Origin: Pedobacter psychrodurus
Lineage (GTDB): Bacteria; Bacteroidota; Bacteroidia; Sphingobacteriales; Sphingobacteriaceae
Reading direction: 5' to 3'
DNA length: 64,000 bases
Assembly (NCBI RefSeq): GCF_004331735.1
Contig: NZ_SJSO01000009.1
Span: 124,001-188,000, forward strand
Part shown: one piece after another, positions 53,534 through 63,576 of the stretch
Position numbering within the stretch: position 1 is the first letter of the stretch
Layout: every line of letters begins with the position of its first letter
Notes under the pieces: model-generated
What the model saw: the letters and a program-made list of their open reading frames with translations, nothing else
Database searches by the model: none
Told to the model about the DNA's origin: nothing
Translations under genes and position numbers: made by a program

Positions 53534-55063
53534 GTGAAAGAAATTCCAGTTAAACTTTGGTTTTTTATAATGGCAATGACTATAATCAAACTGGTTATAG
53601 CCTCAACAATAGCCCTTGGAAACGATGAGGTATATTACTGGACCTATGCCTTAAATTTAGAGTGGAATTATTTTGATCATCCTCCTTTTGTGGCGTGGTT
53701 AATCAGAACAACAACAGCAAATTTATACATCCACAACGAATTGGCTGTTCGGCTCGGTGCCATAATATCATCTACAATAGGTACAATAATCGTATATAAA
53801 ATAGGTAAACTACTCCTTAATGCCCGCGTAGGCTGGTTTGCCGTTTTACTTTATTCTTCATCTTTTTATTGCAGCATTATCGCTGGGACATTTATTTTGC
53901 CTGATAGTCCTCAAATGGTTTTCTGGCTATGGAGCATCTTTTTATTACTTAAAATTACTAAATCTATTCATCTGAGATTACCCACATTAAGTCTCTGGTG
54001 CTGGTTCGGTGTGGCAACAGGTATTTGTATGATGTGTAAAATACATGGTATCTACCTATGGGTGGCCGTTGTATTGTTCGCTCTGTTTAGCAATAGAAAA
54101 TTCATGGTGCAAAAAGGCATGTATGTTTCCATGTTAATTAGTTTGATTATTGTATCTCCTTTTATCATCTGGAACATCCAGCATCATTTCATTACTTATA
54201 CTTATCATAGTAATCGGGTTAGCCTGTTCCATGCTGGTATAAATCCATTGGCTTTCGCCAGAGAAATTAGCGGGCAAATATTTTACAACAATCCTATTAT
54301 TTTTTTTCTGGCATGGATTACAGTTTTTAGTTTAGCCAAAACAAAACACCATCATCTTAAAAGCGAAATACAACTGCTATTGTATTGTGCGCTCCCACTT
54401 ATTGCTACGCTAATTATCCTCTCCATTTTTAGAGATACCTTGCCACATTGGTCTGGCCCAGCCTATACCTGTTTAATATTTCTTTCTGCATTGAAACTAG
54501 AATCTTTTACATTATCAAAAGTAAAAACCATTATTAGTGTTAGCATGCTGTTTTTCTTATTCGTTGTATGTACAGGCCTTGTCGCAATTAATTTTTATAA
54601 GGGCTCATTTTCGCCGCAAAAAGATCCAATGCATTTTGGTGCGAGTGACCCCACCTTAGATTTATACGGCTGGAAAGAAACTGGAAGGATAATTGATTCT
54701 ATTTATCGATTGGATAAATCATCACAAAGGGACAAAACAGTCCATACCATTGTGATTACAAAGTGGTTTCCTGCTGCTCATTTAGATTTTTATGTCTGCG
54801 CCAGAACGGGTTTACATACGTATGGCATAGGGGAAATATTCGATCTACACCAGTATTATTGGTCTAACCAAACCAAACAGCAATTAACTGCTGGAGACAA
54901 TGTATATTATATTATTCCTTCTAATCTTTACGATGAAAACAGTTTAAACTTGATCAAATCTCAATTTAAAGATTGCAAACCACCAATTATTACACCTATT
55001 TTCAGAAACGGAGTGATTTGCAAAAATATCCTATTATTTAAGCTAAATGGTTACAAAGAATAG
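53534..55063 (+). CDS. GT39/ArnT-like polyprenyl-phosphate glycosyltransferase
   Basis: 509 residues starting with GTG immediately after the PAP2 stop. A multi-pass membrane protein with the GT39 catalytic region ALGNDEVYYWTYALNLEWNY followed by FDHPPFVAWLIR and a later HFGASDPTLDLYGW in the periplasmic part. Such enzymes move a sugar from a polyprenyl phosphate donor to lipid A, protein or another glycan. The pairing with PAP2 suggests an envelope-lipid target. The acceptor is unknown. Confidence 0.9.
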   Translation: MKEIPVKLWFFIMAMTIIKLVIASTIALGNDEVYYWTYALNLEWNYFDHPPFVAWLIRTTTANLYIHNELAVRLGAIISSTIGTIIVYKIGKLLLNARVGWFAVLLYSSSFYCSIIAGTFILPDSPQMVFWLWSIFLLLKITKSIHLRLPTLSLWCWFGVATGICMMCKIHGIYLWVAVVLFALFSNRKFMVQKGMYVSMLISLIIVSPFIIWNIQHHFITYTYHSNRVSLFHAGINPLAFAREISGQIFYNNPIIFFLAWITVFSLAKTKHHHLKSEIQLLLYCALPLIATLIILSIFRDTLPHWSGPAYTCLIFLSALKLESFTLSKVKTIISVSMLFFLFVVCTGLVAINFYKGSFSPQKDPMHFGASDPTLDLYGWKETGRIIDSIYRLDKSSQRDKTVHTIVITKWFPAAHLDFYVCARTGLHTYGIGEIFDLHQYYWSNQTKQQLTAGDNVYYIIPSNLYDENSLNLIKSQFKDCKPPIITPIFRNGVICKNILLFKLNGYKE

Positions 55064-55226
55064 TTCAATCGTTATTATAGCCTATCAAATTATATTTAAA
55101 GCTAAATTAAATTAAGGGTGTAGAATATCGTGTATTTAATTGCACTTGAACTGAAAATGCAATAAATTAGCATAGCAATCAAAGCCGATCCATTTGGCTA
55201 ATAGCGAACCTCTTCCTAAAACATAG

Positions 55227-56180
55227 ATGATGCCCAATAATAAAGTATATCCGCTAAGCGTACTGTTCCTAACACTTTTGTTCAGTTCTCTATCTTCAAT
55301 AGCACAAATTATACTCAAGGATAAAAAATATCGTGTAGATACTAAAATATTCTCCCAAACTGATTCAGCAACACTAAAGTTAGACATTTATTACAGTGGT
55401 AAAATAACAGAAACCAAGCCAACACTGCTTTTTGTATTTGGTGGAGGCTTTGTTATGGGCCGCAGAGATAGCAAATTATTTGATCAATACTTTAACACTT
55501 TAATAGGACATGGTTTTAAAGTGGTTTCGGTTGACTATAGACTAGGCCTTAAAGGAAAGAAATTTCCTAGTCCATTTAATACTTCTAATTTAAAAGCAGC
55601 TATTGATACCGCTACGACAGATGTTTTCGACGCAACAGCTTATCTGATTAAAAATGCAAAAGAACTCGGTATTGATACGGCTATGATCATCCTATCGGGA
55701 TCAAGTGCGGGCGCTATTACGGCGCTACATGCTGATTATAACAAGCGGAATGCGACAGCATTATCGGCTAAGCTTCCACAGCATTTTCAATACAAAGGTG
55801 TAATTTCTTTTGCCGGAGCAATATTAAGTTATCATGGTGCACCAAAATATGCCATGCCACCAGCACCTACAATGCTTTTCCACGGCACAGCCGATAAACT
55901 TGTACCCTATAATAAAGTGAGATTGCTTAACAGGGGCTTTTTTGGCTCCAAGTATCTTGCACGCACCTTCAGAAAAAACGGATATCCGTATTACTTTCAG
56001 CATGTGCAAGATATGGGGCACGAAATAGCTGGCTCGCCAATGGTCGAAAACCTGCCTGATATTTTGTGGTTTATAGAAAATTACATCATTAAACAAAAGC
56101 GCTACTTTATGGAAGTAGACTTTAAAGATGTCGACAAAAAACCTACCTTCAGCATACCACCTGCTTTAAAAAAGAGATAA
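55227..56180 (+). CDS. Alpha/beta hydrolase (carboxylesterase-like), exported
   Basis: 317 residues with a signal peptide (VLFLTLLFSSLSSIAQ). The hydrolase features are: oxyanion segment FVFGGGFVMG, nucleophile ILSGSSAGAI (GxSxG), Asp in FHGTADKLVPY and His in DMGHEIAGSP. The fold resembles esterases that act on acylated sugars or short-chain esters. It is convergent with the phosphodiesterase lipoprotein (21 bp apart). It is not obviously part of the neighbouring SusCD operon. Confidence 0.87.
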   Translation: MMPNNKVYPLSVLFLTLLFSSLSSIAQIILKDKKYRVDTKIFSQTDSATLKLDIYYSGKITETKPTLLFVFGGGFVMGRRDSKLFDQYFNTLIGHGFKVVSVDYRLGLKGKKFPSPFNTSNLKAAIDTATTDVFDATAYLIKNAKELGIDTAMIILSGSSAGAITALHADYNKRNATALSAKLPQHFQYKGVISFAGAILSYHGAPKYAMPPAPTMLFHGTADKLVPYNKVRLLNRGFFGSKYLARTFRKNGYPYYFQHVQDMGHEIAGSPMVENLPDILWFIENYIIKQKRYFMEVDFKDVDKKPTFSIPPALKKR

Positions 56181-56201
56181 CATAAATGGTATATAGTTCT
56201 G

Positions 56202-57017
56202 CTATTTTTTTAGTTCGAGCACAGCAACGATCGGTAAATGATCTGAGGCATAACGCTCAGGAATAACCTCGTGGGAAACAACTTTAAAAGGATTCCCGGT
56301 TTTAAAACCAATATGATCGATTGTTTTCCGTGGGTTGATTACAGGAATGGTAAAACCACAATCGTTACAGGTTCTGGTAAAATTCGAATCGAATATTTTA
56401 ATGCTTTCTGAACTTGGATCAGCATTCAAATCACCGGCAACAATTAGTGGCAAGCTTTCTTTTGCTGTTAACCGATTGATCTCTTTAGCCTGAAGAATAC
56501 GGTTATCTTCTGGACGTTGCGCATCAAGATGGGTGGAAGCGAAACGGATAAAAACTCCTTTTGCAATTTCTGCAGTCGCAATGGCCAAAACCCTTTGTTC
56601 TGCCTTGGCATCGTTATTTTTTGGTAACATAAAAGTCTGTTGACCTGATAAAGGAAAACGTGATAAAATGGCTACCCCATAGTCGCCCCCATCGTGGTCT
56701 ATCGCCTTGCCAAAATAAAAATTCATCTTTAATTTGGTAGCCAGCAAAACGGCTTGGTTAATACTGCCCGATCTTTTGGTATTCACATCTACTTCTTGTA
56801 AGGCCACAAGATCAGGTTTTTGTTGTGCTATTGCTTTGGCAATCGCATCAACATCTATAAGACCTTCTTTCTCTTTTGATGGCGGGTTACAATGATGAAG
56901 GTTATAAGACATTATGCGCAGTACATTACTGCGCTTTGATTCAGCTTGTTTACTGATCTTAGGCGAACAAGCACCTAAAAGGCAAATACTTAGTATTAAA
57001 AAAGGGTATAATTTCAT
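56202..57017 (-). CDS. Endonuclease/exonuclease/phosphatase family lipoprotein
   Basis: About 271 residues from ATG 57017 (MKLYPFLILSICLLGACSPK, lipobox LLGAC); a longer frame to 57131 runs through the MITE-like element. EEP-fold motifs are visible: LRIMSYNLHHC (Asn), LVALQEVDVNT (Glu), FASTHLDAQRP (His, Asp), VAGDLNADPSS (Asp, Asn) and YASDHLPIVA (Asp, His). The family includes DNases, sphingomyelinase-like and inositol phosphatase-like enzymes. Encoded just after a SusCD pair on the same strand, it is the third phosphoester-cleaving enzyme in such a place in this window. Confidence 0.9.
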   Translation of the reverse strand: MKLYPFLILSICLLGACSPKISKQAESKRSNVLRIMSYNLHHCNPPSKEKEGLIDVDAIAKAIAQQKPDLVALQEVDVNTKRSGSINQAVLLATKLKMNFYFGKAIDHDGGDYGVAILSRFPLSGQQTFMLPKNNDAKAEQRVLAIATAEIAKGVFIRFASTHLDAQRPEDNRILQAKEINRLTAKESLPLIVAGDLNADPSSESIKIFDSNFTRTCNDCGFTIPVINPRKTIDHIGFKTGNPFKVVSHEVIPERYASDHLPIVAVLELKK

Positions 57018-57038
57018 ATCGGTTAAATTAATAATAAA

Positions 57039-57148
57039 AAGAGGCTGTATTATAAAGTTAATTTCGGTTCGAATGTGCCTACGTTTAACTTCCCGATCAA
57101 TCTGGATAGGCCAAAGATGACAGGTATACATTATTGATACAGCCTCTT
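57039..57148. mobile_element. 110-bp MITE-like element with terminal inverted repeats
   Basis: AAGAGGCTGTAT (57039-57050) and ATACAGCCTCTT (57137-57148) are perfect 12-bp terminal inverted repeats around about 86 bp without a gene. The same AGAGGCTGTAT end is seen at 52152 and, as GGAGGCTGTATCAAAAG, at 33504. It sits between the SusD stop (57156) and the phosphodiesterase start (57017). No clear target duplication was identified. Confidence 0.75.
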
Positions 57149-57155
57149 AAATTAG

Positions 57156-58862
57156 CTACCAGCCTGGGTTTTGCCCCAGTACCGGATTGCGTTGTAATTG
57201 TGTAATTGGAATTGGCCAAAGATAATTTTTAGGAGCAACAAATTTTCTACCTGTGTTTACCACAAAATACCCGTTGGCATCTGTTGCAATAGTAGCCACA
57301 TATTGCTGGTTAAAGCTTTCAACCAAACTTTTCTTCATACCCTTTACATCCTGAGCCAATAAATCGCCCTGTTTCCAGCGGAGTATGTCGTAATAGCGCT
57401 GTCCTTCAAGTGCCAGCTCCACCCTTCTTTCGCGTCTGATTTCGGTTCTTAAATCCAATCCAGCCGCGGCAAGTTCGGTAATTACCATTCGCTTCATCCC
57501 TACACGGTCGCGCAACTTATTAATGGTATTATCAATATCACTTTGGGTAAGTGTACCTTGCTCCAACCTTGCCTCTGCAAAAGTAAGCAGTACTTCGGCA
57601 TAACGGATATGATGGATATCGTTCGAATCCTGACTTACAGTACCCACAGCAGCAACTTCTACGTATTTACTAAAGTAAAATCCAGTCCCTGTTATACAAC
57701 CCTTTTTATCAGCGTTCCACTTAGGCGTGTTAAATATCGGATTTGTAGTGGCATCGGCATCGCCATCATCTTGTCCGCCCCAAGCCCAACCAGGTGTTAA
57801 TATGGTTTGGTTCATACGTGGATCTCTGTTTTTAAAGATATCGGCATAAGCGCTTTCGCTATACAATGGCGATTTATCTATTGGAAGCCCATCTGTACAT
57901 AAATAACTATCAACCAACGATTTCGTTGGCGAGTAGCGGCTCGTTTGATCGGGCACCTGAATTTCGCGACTGGTGTTGTGCACACTTACCCCGGCCACAT
58001 TTGGTCTTGCTAAAATGGTTTCTTTGTTAGCACCTGCGGCTAATTTTCCTTTATAGGTAAAAAGGTCATTATAACATTTAGCTGTACCTCCAGCTGTATA
58101 TAGCTGATATATATTCAGATCCATTACCGACTTGGCGGCGGCCTCTGCAATGCTCCATTTTTCGAAAAAGAGTGCTACCCTGGCTTTCCAGGCAAATGCG
58201 GCACCTTTGGTAATGCGACCAAGATCTGCAGAAGTATAAGTAGTTGGAAGACCAGCTGCTGCTGCATCTAAATCGGCAAAAACAAATTCGAGCACTTCTG
58301 CCCTTTTATTACGCGGACCAAATACTTCTTCATCGCCAATATCAAGTGTTTTAGAAATTAACGGTACATCGCCGAAAAGGAAGATCAGATAAGTGTACAT
58401 AAAAGCCCTTAAAAACCTTACTTCGCCTGCGTACTGCGCTAAGGCAGTTGCACTAATATTAGTGGCCTTGGTGTAATTTTCGAGAAAATGGTTACACCGC
58501 CTTATGGCAGCATATAAATTTACCCATTCGGAGTTTAATGTACCAGAGGTAAAATCATAATTTCCTGCAGAAATGGCCTGATATTCTGAATTAGGTGGAT
58601 AAATGGTATTGTCGCCCATGTTTTCCATGGAGATGGTATTATTGTTTCTTAAATTGCTATAACAGGCATTTACGGCCAGTTTTAATTGTTCTTCTGTTTT
58701 CCAGAAACTGATATCGGTTGCCGAATCTAGCGGTTCACGATCAAGAAATCCTTTTTTACAACTAGCTAAGAAAAAGGAAGGAATCAGCGCCACGCCGCCC
58801 AGCAGACCCGTTGCTTTTAAAAATGATCTACGGCTATTTATATATTGATTTTGATTTTTCAT
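57156..58862 (-). CDS. SusD-like protein with Tat-type lipoprotein signal
   Basis: 568 residues. The N-terminus has a twin-arginine motif (NSRRSFLKATGLLGG) followed by a hydrophobic stretch and lipobox FFLASC, unusual for SusD proteins, which normally use Sec. The rest is typical: EREPLDSATDIS-like start, RFLRAFMYTYLIFLFGDVPL, HIRYAEVLLTFAEARLEQG, RRERRVELALEGQRYYDILR and the end LQRNPVLGQNPGW. It follows SusC by 7 bp. Folding before export through Tat could mean a bound cofactor or metal (inference). Confidence 0.93.
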   Translation of the reverse strand: MKNQNQYINSRRSFLKATGLLGGVALIPSFFLASCKKGFLDREPLDSATDISFWKTEEQLKLAVNACYSNLRNNNTISMENMGDNTIYPPNSEYQAISAGNYDFTSGTLNSEWVNLYAAIRRCNHFLENYTKATNISATALAQYAGEVRFLRAFMYTYLIFLFGDVPLISKTLDIGDEEVFGPRNKRAEVLEFVFADLDAAAAGLPTTYTSADLGRITKGAAFAWKARVALFFEKWSIAEAAAKSVMDLNIYQLYTAGGTAKCYNDLFTYKGKLAAGANKETILARPNVAGVSVHNTSREIQVPDQTSRYSPTKSLVDSYLCTDGLPIDKSPLYSESAYADIFKNRDPRMNQTILTPGWAWGGQDDGDADATTNPIFNTPKWNADKKGCITGTGFYFSKYVEVAAVGTVSQDSNDIHHIRYAEVLLTFAEARLEQGTLTQSDIDNTINKLRDRVGMKRMVITELAAAGLDLRTEIRRERRVELALEGQRYYDILRWKQGDLLAQDVKGMKKSLVESFNQQYVATIATDANGYFVVNTGRKFVAPKNYLWPIPITQLQRNPVLGQNPGW

Positions 58863-58869
58863 GGGTGGT

Positions 58870-61800
58870 TTATTTTAACTTAATTGAAAGACCGAAAATG
58901 AACGTTTTAACCTGAGGATATAATCCGCCGCTGGTTGCCTGCGATTCGGGATCGTAAGCATAAAAGAAGTTGGTATCGGTAAACAGGTTATCGGCCGAAG
59001 CGTAAACCCTTAGCCTATCTATGTGGATCTTTTGCAAGAAATTTCCGGGGATAGTATAACCCAACTGTAGGTTTTTTACCCTTAAATAAGCTGCATCCTG
59101 CAACCAATAATCGGCCAATCTTCCGGTGTTACGGGTATCTTTATATACAAAACGTGGGTATGAACCTCCAGTGTTTTGTGGCGTCCATCTATCCAGGTGC
59201 ACTTCTTGAGGAAATGCAGCATCGGCATTATAAGCATGTAAACCCACTCCGGTAATGTAGCCATTTGCCATGCCTACACCTTGTAAAAATACACTCAGAT
59301 CAAAATTATGATAAGCAGCATCTAACCTGAAAGAATAATTATACCGTGGATAAGCATCACCGATTACCTCACGGTCTAAATCGGCACTAATCAGACCGTC
59401 GCCATTCAAATCACGGTACTTAAGGTCACCAGGTGCTACTTTACCCGCATCTGCAGCAAAAATTGGGAACTTTGGTATGTATTTCCCTGCAGCATCTTTG
59501 GTAAAATCAGTCTCCTGAGCTAATCCATCTGTCCGGTAACCATAAAAAGCATCAAGCGGTTGGCCTACCTGACGGATTCGATCGCCAATGGTTGGGGGAA
59601 CACCGCCCAAATCGGTAACGGTATTTTTGATATCAAAAAACTGCCCGGTTATACCATATTTAAAGTTTCCGATCTTATCGTTCCAACCCAGGCTCAATTC
59701 ATATCCTTTGTTTGATATGGCACCTGCATTCTGATCAGGAACGGTAAGGCCTATTACGTCAGGCTGTGGCACTTTAAGTTGAATATCTACCGTTTTTTTG
59801 TTAAAGATATCTCCGGTAAAAGTAAGTCGGTTGTTAAAAAAGGCCAAATCCATACCCACATTGAGCATCGTGGCCTTTTCCCATCGTAACAATGGATTAG
59901 AGAGTATAGTTTGTGCAAAACCAGTAGTCAGGATATTACCAATTGGCATAGTACCTACACTGGTTAATACTTTAATATATGGATACCATTCAGAATAAGC
60001 TGGTCCATCTGCTCCGTACTGGTTACCCAATGAGCCGTAAGAAGCGCGGATTTTACCATCACTAAACCAGGCTCGGCTATTGTCTTTTATAAAGCTTTCT
60101 TCACTAAATCTCCAACCTGCAGAAACTGAAGGGAACACACCCCATTTTTTCCCAGGTGCATATCGCGAAGATCCATCATAACGCATATTAAACTCTACCA
60201 GGTATTTTCCGGCATAATCGTAGTTAACCCTCGAAAAAAGTGATTGTAAAGCATATTGATAGGCATCTCCTGTTGCTGTAGGATTCAGTGAGCCAATATT
60301 CAGTACGGGTACATCATCGCTAACCAAATTGGTTTTAGCAGCCGCAAAAGCATCAAAACGGTAAGTTTCTTGCTGATAACCGCCAAGCAGTTTAATATGA
60401 TGTTCGTCTAAATTAAGGGTATAATCTGCCTGCATCGATAAATTTTGCAAGGTGGTAGTGGTGGCCACTTCCCTTAGCGAATTGTTCGGGCTGGTGGTGT
60501 AAATAATGGCATTGGTAGTTGGATTGAAATAATCGATCCTCCTATTAAATGTTCTTCTTTTTTGAGAACTGGCAATTAAACCATATTGCGATTTGAGATC
60601 CAAACCTTTAAGCAAATGCAATGTACCGGTAATGTTGGAGGTAAATTCTTTAGAGAAAAAATTATTGAAACCACCATCGGTAGCAATAGCTAAGGGATTA
60701 CTAGATCCACCGCCATAACCCCAGGTACCGGTAGTAAACCGTACAGGTGTTAATGGTGAACTGGTAAATGCCGTATAAATAGCACCTCCACCACCTTCAG
60801 TATCGGCAGCAGGCTGGTTTTGGTTACGGTCTAAATAGCCCAAATTCACATCAACATCTAATAAAGAAAGTAGCTTTAAAGCCGAAAGCTTTACCCTGGC
60901 ATTGTTTTTTGCAAACTGATATTGATCTCCGGCAATAAGGCCATCCTGGTTTTCTCTTCCGTAAGAAAAATAATAATTAAAATCGCTGCTTCCTCCCTGT
61001 ACGTTAATACTATGGTTCTGTTGAGGAGCATAATCTTTAATTAATGCATTTGTCCAGTTGGTGTTGGCAAAATAATTGGGATCAGACCCGTTACGTGCTA
61101 CCTCAATTTGGGCATCGGTATACGATTTTGGAAGGCCTGCATTTACCTGTGCTTCGCCAAGCAGTGTCATATATTCAACCGAACCCAACATTTTTGGCAA
61201 ACGTATTGGTGTTTGAAAACCATAATAACCGTTATACGAAATAACGGCCTTCTGATTAAACTTACCTTTTTTTGTGGTAACCAAAATTACGCCGTTCGCA
61301 GCCCTAGAGCCATATATTGATGAAGACGCTGCATCTTTAAGCACGGTTACGCTTTCTATATCATCAGGATTAATCCAGTTCATATCACCTGGTACACCAT
61401 CAATCAGCACAAAAGGATTTGGATTATTGGTTGTTCCTGTTCCTCTTATCCTTAAGGCTGAATGTGTAGCACCTGGTTGCCCGCTACCGCCTACAGTGGT
61501 AAGTCCGGTAATGGTACCTTGTAAACCTGTAGAAACTGCTGTAATAGGCCTGTCTGCCAAAACCTTGGCATCGACCTGCGATATGGCTCCCGTTACATTT
61601 GCTTTGCGTTGCGTTCCATAACCAACTATAACCACATCATTCAGTCCAACGGTTGATGGTTTTAAACTGATGGTATAAGTTGTTTGATTTCCAATAGTGA
61701 AGCTGTAATCTTCATAACCTACCATCCGTACTTTTATTTTATCGCCGGCAAAAGCGACAATACTAAATCGGCCCATATCATCAGATGACACAGCTTTTTT

Positions 61801-62241
61801 AGAACTTTCATTCACAATACTTGCTCCAGGTACGCCTACTCCGATTTCATCCGTAATGGTTCCCTTAATATCAAGTTTTTGCGGTGGAGCCTTTTTGGTA
61901 ATTACAATGGTGTGTTGTTCAATAGCATAGCTAAGCGGCAGATTTTCAAGACTTTTGTCCATTACCTGCTGTATGGTCATATCTTTTACCGTTACATTGA
62001 AAGTTCCGGCCTCACCGATCATTTCGTTGTTGTATAAAAAATCATATCCACTCTGCTTTTTAATTTCCTGAAAAATCTCTTTCAATGAAGCTCCTTTTAG
62101 CGAGAAGTTTATTTTCTGCGCATAAAGGGATGCCCTTACCTGGACGCAGAATATTAATAATACGGCAATCGTTAGTCGCATCACTTTAAGTGGTCGAAAC
62201 ATGGAAATCAGCCTGGTTCTTTTTAAATAAAAAAAATTCAT
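58870..62241 (-). CDS. SusC/RagA-type TonB-dependent receptor with STN domain
   Basis: 1123 residues. Signal region (MRLTIAVLLIFCVQVRASLYAQ), STN domain (about 45-110, INFSLKGASLKEIFQEIKKQ), carboxypeptidase-regulatory-like domain (IKGTITDEIGVGVPGASIV), plug (NDVVIVGYGTQRKANVTGAI, with FVLIDGVPGDM and YGSRAANGVILVTTKKG) and the barrel ending KTFIFGLSIKLK. The STN domain matches the adjacent FecR and divergent sigma gene. It transports the ligand of the SusD encoded 7 bp downstream. Confidence 0.95.
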   Translation of the reverse strand: MNFFYLKRTRLISMFRPLKVMRLTIAVLLIFCVQVRASLYAQKINFSLKGASLKEIFQEIKKQSGYDFLYNNEMIGEAGTFNVTVKDMTIQQVMDKSLENLPLSYAIEQHTIVITKKAPPQKLDIKGTITDEIGVGVPGASIVNESSKKAVSSDDMGRFSIVAFAGDKIKVRMVGYEDYSFTIGNQTTYTISLKPSTVGLNDVVIVGYGTQRKANVTGAISQVDAKVLADRPITAVSTGLQGTITGLTTVGGSGQPGATHSALRIRGTGTTNNPNPFVLIDGVPGDMNWINPDDIESVTVLKDAASSSIYGSRAANGVILVTTKKGKFNQKAVISYNGYYGFQTPIRLPKMLGSVEYMTLLGEAQVNAGLPKSYTDAQIEVARNGSDPNYFANTNWTNALIKDYAPQQNHSINVQGGSSDFNYYFSYGRENQDGLIAGDQYQFAKNNARVKLSALKLLSLLDVDVNLGYLDRNQNQPAADTEGGGGAIYTAFTSSPLTPVRFTTGTWGYGGGSSNPLAIATDGGFNNFFSKEFTSNITGTLHLLKGLDLKSQYGLIASSQKRRTFNRRIDYFNPTTNAIIYTTSPNNSLREVATTTTLQNLSMQADYTLNLDEHHIKLLGGYQQETYRFDAFAAAKTNLVSDDVPVLNIGSLNPTATGDAYQYALQSLFSRVNYDYAGKYLVEFNMRYDGSSRYAPGKKWGVFPSVSAGWRFSEESFIKDNSRAWFSDGKIRASYGSLGNQYGADGPAYSEWYPYIKVLTSVGTMPIGNILTTGFAQTILSNPLLRWEKATMLNVGMDLAFFNNRLTFTGDIFNKKTVDIQLKVPQPDVIGLTVPDQNAGAISNKGYELSLGWNDKIGNFKYGITGQFFDIKNTVTDLGGVPPTIGDRIRQVGQPLDAFYGYRTDGLAQETDFTKDAAGKYIPKFPIFAADAGKVAPGDLKYRDLNGDGLISADLDREVIGDAYPRYNYSFRLDAAYHNFDLSVFLQGVGMANGYITGVGLHAYNADAAFPQEVHLDRWTPQNTGGSYPRFVYKDTRNTGRLADYWLQDAAYLRVKNLQLGYTIPGNFLQKIHIDRLRVYASADNLFTDTNFFYAYDPESQATSGGLYPQVKTFIFGLSIKLK

Positions 62242-62296
62242 TTTGTATGGTTTGTTTAGTGGGTGGTTAATCCGTTTTGTTGTTTAGGGCAAAAAT

Positions 62297-63415
62297 TTAG
62301 TTGATAACTGTTACCCTCCTTTCTGCAATGTTGAATTTTACCGTTCCTGTAAGACTGAGTACTTTTAGTACTTCAGAAATATCTTTAAACTTAGAAATCG
62401 AACCTGTATATGATAATTTGTTATTATGGGTATTGTATACAATGTCTATGTCATACCACCTTGAAATTTTGCGCATTACAGATGATAAATTTTCTTCATT
62501 AAACACGAAATAACCATTCTTCCAAGCCATGGTCTGCTCTATATCTGCTTTGTTCACCGTAAACCTATTCTCATATAAAACCCCTTCTTCACCAGGTTTA
62601 AGATAGGTTATGGATGAAGCTGATGTGAGCATCACTTTTCCTTCCAATAGCGTTGTTTTGATAAATGCTTCGTCTTTATAAGCCATAATATTAAAGTGTG
62701 TACCGAGTACCTTTAGCTTCATATCCTGTGCTTTTACATAAAAAGGCATTTGTTTATTCTTTGCTACCTCAAAATAGGCCTCACCATCGAGCTCTACCTC
62801 ACGACTGTTGCCTGTAAACCGCGTTGGAAATCGGATGGAACTTGCGGCGTTTAACCAAACTTTAGAACCATCAGGAAGCACCAAGGCATATTGCCCCCCT
62901 CTTGGAATCGATACCGTATTAAGGGCCACTTCTTGTGATGCTTCAGAAATAACATCGTAAGCCAATGTCCCATCAGCGGTTTTATTGATGGTGGTACCAC
63001 TTTCGGAAGCTATTTGTCCTTGAGCAGCAGTATTGAGTACAATTTGTTGTCCATTACCAAGTGTAAGTATGGCCTTATCGGAACCAGGTTTGATCATTTT
63101 TGCATGGTTTAACACAAGCGCATTCTTGTTGCTTTTATGGTTACTATTGAAGTAAAAAACAGCTGATACAATAAAAATCAATATTGCAGCTGCTGCGGCT
63201 ATCTTCGTCCACAGCGCCAATGGTTTTATACGCTTGCGTTCACCAGCCGTTTCCATGATCTGCAAGAATATGCGTTCGGCCTGCTCGCCACCCGGCTTTG
63301 TGCTTTCAATCAGTTCAAAATCATCTTCGTAAGCATTTAAACTTTCTATTTCTTCTGGTGTACACTTTCCCTGAAGTGATTTTTGATAGAGAATAATATA
63401 TTCTTGTTTTGTCAT
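62297..63415 (-). CDS. FecR family anti-sigma factor
   Basis: 372 residues: cytoplasmic N-terminus (TKQEYIILYQKSLQGKCTPE), one membrane segment (IAAAAAILIFIVSAVFYF, near residue 90), the FecR domain (SIPRGGQYALVLPDGSKVWL, EVELDGEAYFEVAKNKQMPF, VLGTHFNIMAY) and a C-terminal DUF4974-like region (NLSSVMRKISRWYDIDIVYN). It lies 55 bp upstream of susC on the same strand and is divergent from its sigma factor. It would transmit the SusC signal and control the divergent sigma factor. Confidence 0.95.
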   Translation of the reverse strand: MTKQEYIILYQKSLQGKCTPEEIESLNAYEDDFELIESTKPGGEQAERIFLQIMETAGERKRIKPLALWTKIAAAAAILIFIVSAVFYFNSNHKSNKNALVLNHAKMIKPGSDKAILTLGNGQQIVLNTAAQGQIASESGTTINKTADGTLAYDVISEASQEVALNTVSIPRGGQYALVLPDGSKVWLNAASSIRFPTRFTGNSREVELDGEAYFEVAKNKQMPFYVKAQDMKLKVLGTHFNIMAYKDEAFIKTTLLEGKVMLTSASSITYLKPGEEGVLYENRFTVNKADIEQTMAWKNGYFVFNEENLSSVMRKISRWYDIDIVYNTHNNKLSYTGSISKFKDISEVLKVLSLTGTVKFNIAERRVTVIN

Positions 63416-63576
63416 GTAAAGCGCTTTTCATTATAGAGCCACAACTCAGCACACACACACTTATTTTTTTTAAAAAAATATTTAACAAGCCTAACAAGAT
63501 TCAGAATTAAGGTATCGTTCGAAATATTTATATTAGCTTAACAAATTCTTTATCTAGATCAATGAACTTTGCATAA

